DNA of 64,000 nt, taken from the NCBI GenBank assembly GCA_948567375.1, contig OX419761.1, forward strand, positions 49,664,501 to 49,728,500, read 5' to 3'. Below are positions 33,013-43,076 of the stretch, one piece after another; within the stretch, counting starts at the first letter, position 1; each line of letters starts with the position of its first letter. The translations under genes were made by a program, and so were the position numbers. Under the pieces are notes generated by a model. It was not told the origin of the DNA, ran no database searches, and saw only the letters and a list, made by a program, of their open reading frames with translations. The DNA comes from Lunularia cruciata. Lineage: Eukaryota; Streptophyta; Marchantiopsida; Lunulariales; Lunulariaceae.

Positions 33013-36000
33013 CTTCAGGGTCTATATTATCTGCAGTCACTGAGGCTTTCTACAAGAAAGTGTGTAGTCATGTAAGCTCGCACGATTAACTATTCTTTTG
33101 TGTACTTGCAATTGGGCGACCGGTAATTAAATCATGAAGTTTTGCGGCTCCTTTACTTCTCTTCGGAAATCAATCGCAGTTTTCTTCGTTCTAACATTTT
33201 AACATCTCCTAGGCAAACGGAGAACTTAGCTCAATTAACATCTATAGGACGTCTTGAATTGAGTGCGGTCATAATCATTGGATCACTTGAGTCTGTACAG
33301 TCGTTATACCATTGAAAAGATATGACGGCCGTCTTTTGCACGGCATGCGTTGCGAGTGAACAAATTGTGCTCCTCGTATCCTCCTTTACTGCATGCATGC
33401 GAATAGGAGGATGATAAACGAGTTTCCTGCTGTAAACTGCACGTGTATCCCATTCAATCAAAACCGCAATTGCCGTTGCTGTCCTAGTCAACTTACAAAT
33501 TGGTCGAGAACAAGAAGGATTGTGGACGTTTCCCTGAGGCGTAAGAGCACTGAAATTTTGATCTTGTATATAGCTATGCCCGTAAACCGGAGTTGCCACC
33601 TACATATGAGGGGCATGTACGGCAAGGTGAACAAAGTCACTTTTAGAGCGCTGCCGAGCACATGAGCAAGACTTTAAATCACGAGGCTAACCCAAAGACG
33701 CTCATTGACAACTTAAAGTATGATTTTCCACGGGTGGTCTGAATCTGGGCAAGGAGTTGTGACGCTACTGAAGTGATGTGATGGCCTCCTGGCTCCTGAA
33801 AGTGCCTAAAGGCCAAGAATTGTCAGCGGTGGCAGAGAATGTGATGCAGCATAACGGGGCCCTAGGGGTGGCTTGTGGGCTTCGAAACAGCAATGATGAA
33901 AGCTCTACTTTCTGCTACTCCCATTCGAGTACTGTGACGAGAGAAACATTTTGACTAAATATCATCAACGAGAATATTGCCATTGGTGGAACATCCAGAG
34001 ATCACTCACGTCGGTCGCCCTTGTAGTAGCTATGGGTCTTGGAAAAGATCTGAACAGTTGTAGGATCTCGAGATCTGAATATAATGCGTGTTAATTCTTG
34101 TTATAAGCGTGTACAGTTCTTGAGGATGGTACCGGTCTTCTCTAACTTCTCGCACCGGAAGGCGAAAATGCTGCATTTCAGTTTCTTAGCAAGGACCATG
34201 ATGCATGATTCATGCAGATGCAGCTATCATCGTCAAAGTTCCTACAACGTTCACAAGGCTCATTGATAATTATTCGTTCGACCCTTCGAAGCAAGTGTTG
34301 TGCTATTCCATTGCAATGACTTGCGCACCAACGGTTTGCGTACCTTGGACTCATTAAAATATCACATTCGCAACACTTTTGGGTTTGAACTTTCTGCTCA
34401 ATATGCACACTGCAATGAACACAAGATCAGTTGGCTTTATGTAATCTAGTCCAGAGGTACAGTTTTCCATTTTGTGCAGAGCGGCTCAACAACGCTGCGA
34501 ATTTCAGAAAGTTTCTTTTCGGCGCAGTGAAAACTCCGGAGCACTTCCACGATTTTTCATGCTTTTCCAAGTGTAACGGATAAGTAATATCTTGACAAGG
34601 GCTAGTAGCAGCTGACAACCCCCTACAATGTGCCATGAAACTATACATGTCCACTGCTGATGTTGGAATATGAATGGTGACGGCCTTCTTCTTAAGTGAC
34701 GATTCTAAAACATCTCGTAGATCTTTGTTAGTGCTTGACTGTTGAGACGAGCTGCTTGTCAGTACACCACGCTAGATAGATTCACCTACAAGTTCGAAAA
34801 TAAATGACTATGATCGGTGATGTCAAATACAGGTCGACGGCAACTGAGGAGGTTGAAAGAAATTTTGCTTTTCGAGATTCAGTGAATGAGGAGCAGGAGA
34901 ATAGAAATCGATGAGCTAGACTAATTGAAGACTGCGTACCTGACCTTTTCTCCCGTACGAGAACTGGTGGATGTTGGCGGGGCAAGGTGAATCATCGAGC
35001 ATGCAAACCTTTCACCGGTTCCAGGTCCAAAACACAAGCATATCAACAGAGTATGTTCCTAAAGGATATCAACAGAGTATGTTCCTAAAGGGACACATGT
35101 ATGGAGACGGAGTCAATCAAGTCTTTCCTGTCCGAAGACAGTTTTTCAATTCAGACGTAGAAATCCTTAAACCAAGACCGGGACTGTCAAAGCTGAAGAC
35201 AATAGAACCTAGAAAGACATGGCAAAAGTATTTGCAATAGACACGGAAATACTATCCGCGAATATTGCGACCCTATCCGAACTGTTTGTCGTTCAGGTGC
35301 TTTATGTTTGTTGCTCATGATTTCTGCAAACAGTTGTCATGCCTATTTTTCTATAATATATACTTTAGTGGTTTAAAGAAAGTCAAATATCACAAGAAGA
35401 GAAGTGTGAAGATTTATGAGATATGAGTTACGGTATTAGGAGTCGACCGATGCGCAAGCACTCAATAGATTAAGTAGGATTCATATTGCAACGGTAGACA
35501 CAGTGATAGTCTCTATCCCTCCATTCCCAAGAAGCTGGCCCTCTCCACAAGCTCTCAATCAGCAAGAGGACCCAAGTTAACCAGTGGGTTTGTCTTACTC
35601 ACACTTGCCAGTACTCAAATTACGTTCGACTTGGACATAGTAGTACAAGAGACCAGAACTGTCGGGACCATATCTAGATCTCCACACACATATGCACCAT
35701 CATATATGGAGAACATAGACCGAATATGGATCGCCAACTCCTGCCGAAGCACGGGCAATCATAACGGCATGTTATATTCAACGCGGCCTTGCATTAGTTC
35801 GCCTCATGTAACTGCAGCTTTGACAGCCCTGGTCTTGGTGCGATGATATCGGGTCTGATTAGATTAGTTATTCTCGGACAAAAAGGATGGTGATGCTATT
35901 TTGAAGCATGTTTCCGCAGCGGATGTATTCCATACATCCGGACATGTGTTTGAATTGGATGTCTGAATCGAGTGATTGGTTTGCACGCTTCATAACTCAT

Positions 36001-36058
36001 CTTGATCAAATTTCTCTATATCACCTGTTCACATTGTACATCCTAAACGGATATACCT
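33013..36058 (+). repeat. duplicated segment, copy 1 (about 3 kb)
   Basis: It matches 43077-45791 and then 55558-55986 in the same orientation, with scattered substitutions and small indels. Examples: TCATAATCATTG at 33268 and 43312; GTGGCAGAGAATGTGATGCA at 33828 and 43874; GCAGCGGATGTATTCC at 35917 and 55852. Copy 1 is uninterrupted. Open frames shared by both copies (for example 34408-34178 and 44451-44227 on the minus strand, Cys-rich) differ mostly at amino-acid-changing positions and by frame-breaking indels. I see no sign of protein constraint. It could be a duplicated piece of genome or a dispersed non-coding repeat. Confidence 0.85.
35041..35092 (+). repeat. 26-bp tandem duplication, only in copy 1
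   Basis: TATCAACAGAGTATGTTCCT plus AAAGGA occurs twice in a row (35041 and 35067). Copy 2 has one unit (about 45087). It therefore arose after the two copies separated. Confidence 0.85.
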
Positions 36059-36894
36059 AGAGCTCCAGCTAGCTAGCATCGCAGGGAAGGTCTGCGTGGA
36101 AAATTTAGATGCTGATATGTAAGTATAGTCATGGAGATGACTCAACAATAGTTTACTCCTGATGTTTCAGGCGATTGTTACAAAATCTCTCAAGACTCTT
36201 TCACGATCAATTCTATTTAAAGGACCATTCCGCCCTGTTGGCAGTTTGTTCTGATAGTTTACCGTGAATTGTCTCTTGCGTCTCAGGATTCTTGGATCAG
36301 GTTGGAGTTACGTCCTGTACAAACTTGATTCTGAAAGGGTAATGTTGCATAGGTTTCCAACCGTTTCTTGAGATCTGTCCCAGGGACTTCCAAGGTACAT
36401 GGGCATCGAATCGATGCTACCGCGAAACTGTTGGCGATCACTACAGATTCACTATTCTCGTCATCCAACGTCACGGCAGGAGAGGTTTGCTCTCCACAGT
36501 ACTCTCTGGTTTCTTCAACCTTCAAGCAAGAGGAATCTAATGCATTTCCAGTTTGACTTGGAGAAAAGAATTAGTCTGGACAAGTTATCGTGCACATCCA
36601 ATCTAGGGTAATTATTCCATCTCCAGCAAGCGCGGGAAAGCATGAGTTACTGTGAGCATGAGTTAGTCTTCCGGTAGTCTTCAGCTAGATTTAGCTATAT
36701 ATTGAGATCATTGCACAAAGAAAAACCATGTTGGAAGGAAAAATATCGAGAGAGAGAAGAACAGAAAACATAGAAAAATACTCACAAGCATCAAAAAGTA
36801 CACAGGAATTAAGGTGGTTCATAGCCACTTGCTTCTACCTCTGCGAGAACATAAATTCTGGATTTTACTCACTCTCACTCTCAATGAGATCTTT
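36059..36894. other. no gene seen
   Basis: Downstream flank of the duplicated segment. Short open stretches on both strands at 36283-36611 overlap and show no domain. 36720-36790 is purine-rich. Confidence 0.5.
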
Positions 36895-37110
36895 CTGAAG
36901 CTTTTCCCCGACCAGCTCTTTTCATATCCAATATGCTCATGTATTTATCCTGATCCGCCCTCCTCCTGAAGCTTTTCCCCGACCAGCTCTTTTCATATCC
37001 AATATGCTCATGTATTTATCCTGATCCGCCCTCCTCCTGGTTATCTCCTGCTGCTCTGATTAAAACTGATCCGCCCTCCTCCTGGTTATCTCCTGCTACT
37101 CTGATTAAAA
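36895..37110 (+). repeat. two overlapping tandem duplications (71 bp and 45 bp)
   Basis: A 71-bp unit starting CTGAAGCTTTTCCCCGACC occurs at 36895 and 36966. Its end, CTGATCCGCCCTCCTCCTGG, starts a second, 45-bp unit seen at 37021 and 37066. The units differ by one or two bases at most, so the duplications are recent. Confidence 0.88.
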
Positions 37111-38034
37111 CGTACCTCTCACAGATCTCACATAACCGGCTTCATGCGAATCACAATCCTCTTAAAATTCCACTCAATTTTCTCCACATGCACCTATGTT
37201 CAATTCGCGGATCGACCTCTCTCGGGCGGGTCGCAGGGTTTCTTCTTTCCTGTAGCACACACTCAAAAAAAAGAACGAGAGCATGCACACTCTCTCGGAA
37301 TATCACCCCGACATTGGATTGTCAAACACCTGTCCTTGGACAAGAAATCTCTTGGAGGATCTGAGCCGCACATCTAACATCTCGGATGGGATAAATCGGA
37401 CGGATCAATCTCTACACCCTACCAGAAACGATTGTAAAGAGCACGAGGAATGGTAGATGGCTTAAGGCACCTGTGATCCTTATCAAAGGACGGCTTCATG
37501 TAGTGCTCCGAAGTTGTGTGCACTAGGGGGTTTCGGAAATAGGTTTCATGGATTTTGTTTAACAAATTTTGTAATAATTTTTATGAATTCTGTAATGATA
37601 TGGGATTATAATAACTTATAATAACTGAACACTCTATAACTTCAGTTAAGGGATATATTTAGCTAATTGTATTTATTTATAAAAATCAAATCCTATGTTA
37701 CGGATGTTTTGGAATATTGTAACTAAATAAATGATTGTCAAAAAGAGTGACTTGTTTCCTCAAGAGAGTGGCCGCGTAATCATTTAGTCACGTATTGATG
37801 ATCTGGTTTTGTATTCAAGATCCAAAATGGCCCCGCCCAACAATTCAAATTTGTAAACTGAAATTCACCACCCATTGGAGCAAATGTACGAGTTGTCAGG
37901 CAAGTAACGGCGGTTTTGTAGTTTCAAATTGGTGTGGGAAATGATCAGCGCCGCCGTGCGGCAACCAAGAAATTGATTAGAGTGCGACGATTCGCACACT
38001 AGGAGTGCAACAAACTTTTTTGCAATAGGAGATC
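37111..38034. other. no gene seen
   Basis: 37560-37790 is AT-rich. No LTR ends or coding motif found. Confidence 0.5.
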
Positions 38035-39293
38035 AAGTACCGCATTTTAGTGTAGGAGACTCCCTTATCGATGCTGATCTGGGACCTATAGAGTCATCTT
38101 TGGATTCGCAACCTCAACAACCATTAGGGAAATTTGGAGACTTGTTGAGGATGGATTTTCTGTGCCTGGCAAAACCAAGGAGGATGAACAATTTTGCATG
38201 GCAACACACCATTACAGCCAAATACTGGATTATTTGGAGGACCCCGAGCATTTTGCACAAATTCATGGTGGGAACTACAAAAAGCCCATTCAAAAATTGA
38301 CCGTAGTTAGTTTCATGACAACCCTTTTGATTAGAGAGGGTATCGGATTTCCTACCTCTATGACAGGTGACAAACTTTACAAGAAATAGTTGTGGTACAT
38401 GAAATAGTACAAAGAAACTCGGGAGCTCAAGAACAAGGCTACGGGAGAAGGTCTCACGGAGAAGGAATATGGCAAAGGGTGTAGAACTATAGAAGATAAA
38501 TTGAATGGAATGTGCACGCATTTTGCAAGAATGGAAGCTATGTTTGGGAGCAGAGCTGACGTAAGTCCACCGGCAATGGTAAGTTTAGGAGATTGTAATC
38601 CTAATTTGAGCAAGATTTGCGAGGCTGGCAAGGACGAGGTCCATGAAGGTGCGCAGGAGTGCTCCCAATTCTCACCTCCTCGAGAGGTGGTGCTCCCTGA
38701 CTCGGGCCCTGAGTTGGTCGCAAACACCCAAGGGGTGGAAAGTTTAGCAAGTGGCATGGAGAATGGAATCCTATCACCAGAGAATGAGTCTCCATTTGTT
38801 CCACCGACCGAGGTCACCTTTCATTACACCACCACCGCCTTTAATTTCTACAAGAGATGGATCTGGTTGTGCAGACCAAGAAGGGGAATGTGACCCAAAG
38901 AGGAGGAAAGGTGGAATATCTGCAAGTAAGGTACCCAAGTTGTCACCTAGTGTGTCATTGTCTCATGATTTAGCAAAAATTACCATGTTAAAGGCAGATA
39001 GTATAGAATCCAAAGAGAGGTTACGACTAGCTGAACTAGAAGCCACCAACATGAGGAAGAGAGAGAAAACAATGATGAGAATGGAAGCCAAACGCGTTAG
39101 ATTAGAGACAGAGAAGATGAAAATTAAAATAGAGAAAAAATTGAGCATAGATAAAAGGAAAGCTAGGGCAAATAAACACATTTTTAAGGAGAAGAGTTTA
39201 GAATCAAAGTGCACTCATGAAATCAAAATGAGTCTCATACAAGCAAGGAAAACTCTTGAGGAAATAAGTAACTATTTTAAAGTGCGCACTTAG
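38035..39293 (+). pseudogene. SANT/trihelix-like DNA-binding protein with C-terminal coiled coil, broken
   Basis: The pieces read as one protein of about 400 residues: an acidic start (GDSLIDADLGPIESS), then in another frame from 38162 HHYSQILDYLEDPEHFAQIH, VVSFMTTLLIREGIG and GDKLYKK. Two in-frame TAG codons follow (38387, 38405). Then, in the same frame, YKETRELKNKATGEGLTEKE, KLNGMCTHFARMEAMFGSRA and a Pro/Glu-rich linker to about 38850. A one-base frameshift leads into RLAELEATNMRKREKTMMRM and on to EEISNYFKVRT then stop at 39293, a basic coiled coil. The first part has the helix-turn pattern and the 'YK.TR...N.TG.GLTE.D' text I associate with plant SANT/trihelix-like proteins, many linked to DNA transposons. 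At least two stops and two frameshifts make it a pseudogene. Confidence 0.45.
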
Positions 39294-40200
39294 GTTCAAC
39301 GTCCATCATACTCTACTGATAGTGAATAGTATACCACCATGTAACCTTTCTTATGATTATAATAAAGATGAGTTATGGAAACTTGATAAATGCTTCTAGT
39401 ATCCGCATGATGCAACTTGTTACCATTCAGTTCCTCACAAGTTTTTGTTTTTGATGTTGTCTTTACCACTCCGTTCTTGTCATGTCTTTCTTGCACAATA
39501 AGCCCAAGATGCCGCTAGTTGACTCTCATAGCCGCCCAAAAAGTCTCTCTTGCCGCTAGTCACCGCTTGTTGCCGCTCAATCCAATGGAACACAGGAAAA
39601 AAATAAAGGCAAGCAAGTTGTATAGGGTGCTTGTGGGCGCTCATCGGCACTCGTAGGTGCTCATAGAAGGGATTGAGCGCGTAGGCGCTCGTGGTCGCTG
39701 GGTGGCCCCTATGTAGGCGCCAATTGATGCTCGCGGCCGCTAGGTGGCGATTGACGACGCTGGGAAAATGGTCATGAAGGCGCTCATGGTCGCTAGGTGC
39801 CGCTGGGTGGCCCCTATGTAGGCACCAGTTGATGCTCGCGGCCGCTCGTTGGCGCTCAACAGACATAAATTTTTTGCTCAAAGGCGCTTGTTGGCGCGTG
39901 TAGACGCTGAGGGCCACTCGTGATGTGTTTAGGGTTGAGTGTTTAAAGGGAAATTGCGCCCATATTTGTAAGGTGGTGACACGTTGGATACAAAAGGCAC
40001 AATTCAAAATTTAGGGTTTAGGAAATACAAGATTTAGACCACAATGAGGGTTCAATATGAGATATGATATGAGTATGATAATATGAGTTCAATATGAATA
40101 TGAGAGTTCACAAGTGTAAACTAAAACATAAATGTATACATAAGGAGAAATGAAAATAATATGTATATAAATGGGGAGCCAATAGAACCTAAACCTATGA
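39294..40200. repeat. GC-rich block of short repeats (39620-39880) in an otherwise empty stretch
   Basis: A segment containing GTGGTCGCTGGGTGGCCCCT, ATGTAGGCGCC and TTGATGCTCGCGGCCGCT is present at about 39688-39742 and again, altered, at about 39788-39846, amid many GGCGCTC words. The local GC content stands out. An apparent minus-strand open frame (40007-39480) with a repeated HRGHPA motif is a consequence of the repeats. No gene is supported. Confidence 0.6.
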
Positions 40201-41093
40201 CTATGGAGGTCGAGGAGGTGAAGAAGAAGAGGGAGATGCACTATGGTGTCTAAGTGCTACTATTGCATCCTCAAGTCTACGACGGTATACATGATGTTGA
40301 ATCCTAAATGGACTCAATGACCACCATAGGGGCCACTTGCTCTCATCAAAGTCTTGATGTCTAATACCACTAGCAAGAAGAGGATAAGGGTCACAATTAT
40401 AAGAACTCAATCTACCTGATGTCCACTCCTCTTCTGCCCAACTAATAGCAAGCCTATCGTCATGGACAAATCTGTCCAAAGCACTCGTCAAAGGGTCAAA
40501 TGACCAAGTGTATGATGCTCTATGTACCCTATAAGGACGGAAGTGGGTAGGGTGGATAGCACCATGTGGATGGTTTCTATAATAAGAGAGTGCATAACTA
40601 TCTATGATCAAAAGATCACGAAGAGGTAAACCTAATGAAGTCAGATGCTCATATGATCTAACTCTAAGTCATCTGAACTCTAAATCTTGATGTATATCTC
40701 TAGAGCACAAACATGCCATGAGGTGAGACCCGGTGTGAACTCCTTGATGGAGTTTAGACCACTGCCACATGCTCCGTAGCAACCACTCCACTCCATCCGG
40801 AGTAAGATCTATCCACAAGATAACCTCAAAGCGTAGCAAACAGAACTGGATGAAATGGCAAACACCAGGACGGGCCATCCACCCTACAGGCCCGGACTGT
40901 GTGTGAGTGAACCAACCATGTGTAGTCGTCCTGCTCTCCCATGCACGGAAACCAAAAGCACCGTGAATCCATAATGAACACATACAAGTAACATCCACAA
41001 TAATAATCTTCTTCCGTAGGAAGTCGAGAAGAGTATACGTGGAATATACTCTCCTGATAGACAAATCCTCTCTCTAAACTCAGTCTGAGTGCC
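40201..41093 (-). other. possible continuation of the coiled-coil ORF; not recognised
   Basis: Minus-strand open stretches at 40611-40201 (SYALSYYRNHPHGAIHPTHF, ending in a Ser/Pro-rich tail PSSSSPPRPP) and 41064-40669 follow the coiled-coil region in direction and may be its C-terminal part in broken frames. I know no family for them. Confidence 0.35.
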
Positions 41094-41885
41094 CTAAGTC
41101 TCCACACTATGAGGTAACACATGGGTGGCATCAGTTTGGGTCTGCATCTCATGACGAGTATGGGTCTCGCGAGAAATGGTACGTAGTTTGGGTCCAAGAT
41201 AAGCCACACAAGCCCTCAAATGAGCTAGACTAATCTCACTCTTCTCTACATGAGCTCTCATTTGAGCTAGACTACTCTCGCTCTCCTCTACCTGAACATG
41301 TGCACTCTCACACCTCTCTATAGCATATGCTAACTCTTGTGCCTGATTATGTAACTGGAGCTTGTAACCCTCCGCCATGGCAGCGGCACCTAGTATGTCC
41401 ATGTCCAAGTCACCTAATCTTTGCTCTCTCTCCATCTCAGAAGTAAGCAAGGTCAGATGCCTCTCCTCCTTTGTAGCAAGTAAATCCTCTCACTCACAAA
41501 GGGGTCTCTCTCGCTCTAGCACTAATCTTTCTCTCTCCTCTACACTTTCCAATCTACTCTCACGCTCAAGCACTAATCTCTCTCTCTCCTCTACACTCTC
41601 CAGTCTACTCTCACGCTCAAGGAGATTTCTCTCTCTACACTCAGCCACTCGTACACAATCATCTAAAATGAGAGTGATATCAACTGAACAGGAAGGAGGT
41701 GAAGGTACTCTAAAATGCATGGGGTCACCAACTCCCTCCACATATGGAGGAAGTAGTGAAGGGGAAGTGGTGAAGAGGAAGTGGTGAAGGGGAATTGTTT
41801 CACCAACTAAAAAAGATAGATCATAATGATATCTATCAACATATTTCTTCACCATTTTAAACAAGTAAATGAGCTTTGACTTCAT
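41094..41885 (-). pseudogene. coiled-coil protein, unrecognised, one in-frame TGA
   Basis: A single minus-strand frame runs from a Met at 41885 (MKSKLIYLFKMVKKYVDRYH) to a stop at 41094, interrupted only by a TGA at 41490. After a Pro-rich segment (FRVPSPPSCSVDITLILDDC) it becomes a long Glu/Arg/Leu coiled coil with two copies of RESRLESVEERERLVLE (a 51-bp tandem repeat), then EMEREQRLGDLDMDILGAAA and ESESSLAQMRAHVEKSEISL. The likely start is the Met at 41885 or 41855. The sequence upstream of it is hydrophobic by AT bias. It looks like a transposon-associated or recently decayed gene. No catalytic domain is seen. Confidence 0.45.
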
Positions 41886-43076
41886 ATAAGGCCAAAGATA
41901 AAGACATTGAAAGATAAGGAAATTGAATATAAAGATATGATATCCAAGAATGTTGAAAGAAATAGGAACAAGGGAAGAGGGGAAAATGAACAAGTTATCA
42001 TGAACTTAAGAGGTTGGATTATAATTTAGGAAGAAATGAGCAAATAACATACCTATAATGACATGATGTAGTTCAAATAATTAAAAAATAATAATATTTC
42101 AGTAAGAATGAGTCAATCCCACAAAGATACAGGTTGGATATGACAAAAAATGAAATAAAAGTATCACCAAGCTAACAATCTATTGTTTTGTATTTATCCT
42201 CTTGGGCAAATTTATTCCCAAAAGAAGGTAGTCTCAACCATATTGATGTATTACAAAAAGCTAAACAATTACAAATAACTTTCGAGGTAACTTAACTGTG
42301 GTCTAGAGGACTCTTGAAGGTGATGGATTATTTGTAACAAAGGTCACTTTGCCTTAGAATTTCTTTATCATACAACTAGACTGACCAAATTCTTACCTAC
42401 TATTGTCATGATTGTTCTACCATCTACCATTGGCACCATTGCGAACATCAGGTCGGCCGAGATAGACAGATATCACAATGTTTGAATAATAGAATGAAAT
42501 GCGCAAATTAAATTAGAATCAGATCTCCCAAGTGTCTTATCTCTCTGAAGTGTCTTATCTCTCTGTCATCTACTACTATAATATAATGTACTACTCTTTC
42601 TAGAAAGCACTACTTTACAAAAAAAAGTAGAATAATTCCTACTACTTAGTCTCCCGATCCATGGAACTTAAACGAGACCTGAAACTATTATGATATCTAT
42701 AATACAGTCCATTATGATATCTTTTAGAGCATCTAGAAGTTTACCCTCTAGTTCCACATACATGATTCTTTCATTCAGGTGATTACGTTTCTACGCCAAA
42801 CTTTCTCACAAGTAATTGACTAAGTAGATAGAGATTCATACAGAGAGCAACCACATGTACAGTCTTGATAGTATTTCATCTTTTACTGCAAAGAAAGAAG
42901 CAAAGAAAGATCATAGTAAACATCAAGTATTGATAGTATTTCCTCCTTTATTGCAAAGAAAGAATGCACCGAATGATCACAGTAAACATTGGTCTAAGTA
43001 CTATGTACATTTCTTACTTCCCTGCCAAAGATATCCAACGGCTACAACTCATAAGAAATCTCCTAATTTGCATCTA
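41886..43076. other. no gene seen; small tandem duplication at 42863-42990
   Basis: AT-rich. TTGATAGTATTTC followed by TTTTACTGCAAAGAAAGAA-like text occurs at about 42863 and 42928 (about 65-bp period). A 20-bp phrase with TGTCTTATCTCTCTG is doubled at about 42533-42565. Confidence 0.55.

Noticed and set aside
34178-34408. Cys-rich minus-strand ORF conserved in both copies of the duplicated segment (also 44227-44451)
   Set aside because: Of about 15 nucleotide differences between the copies, about ten change the amino acid, and adjoining frames carry frame-breaking indels. That is the pattern of neutral drift, not of a constrained protein.
39480-40007. 175-codon minus-strand frame with repeated HRGHPA motif
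   Set aside because: It coincides with a GC-rich short-repeat block, has no domain, and has biased composition from the repeat.
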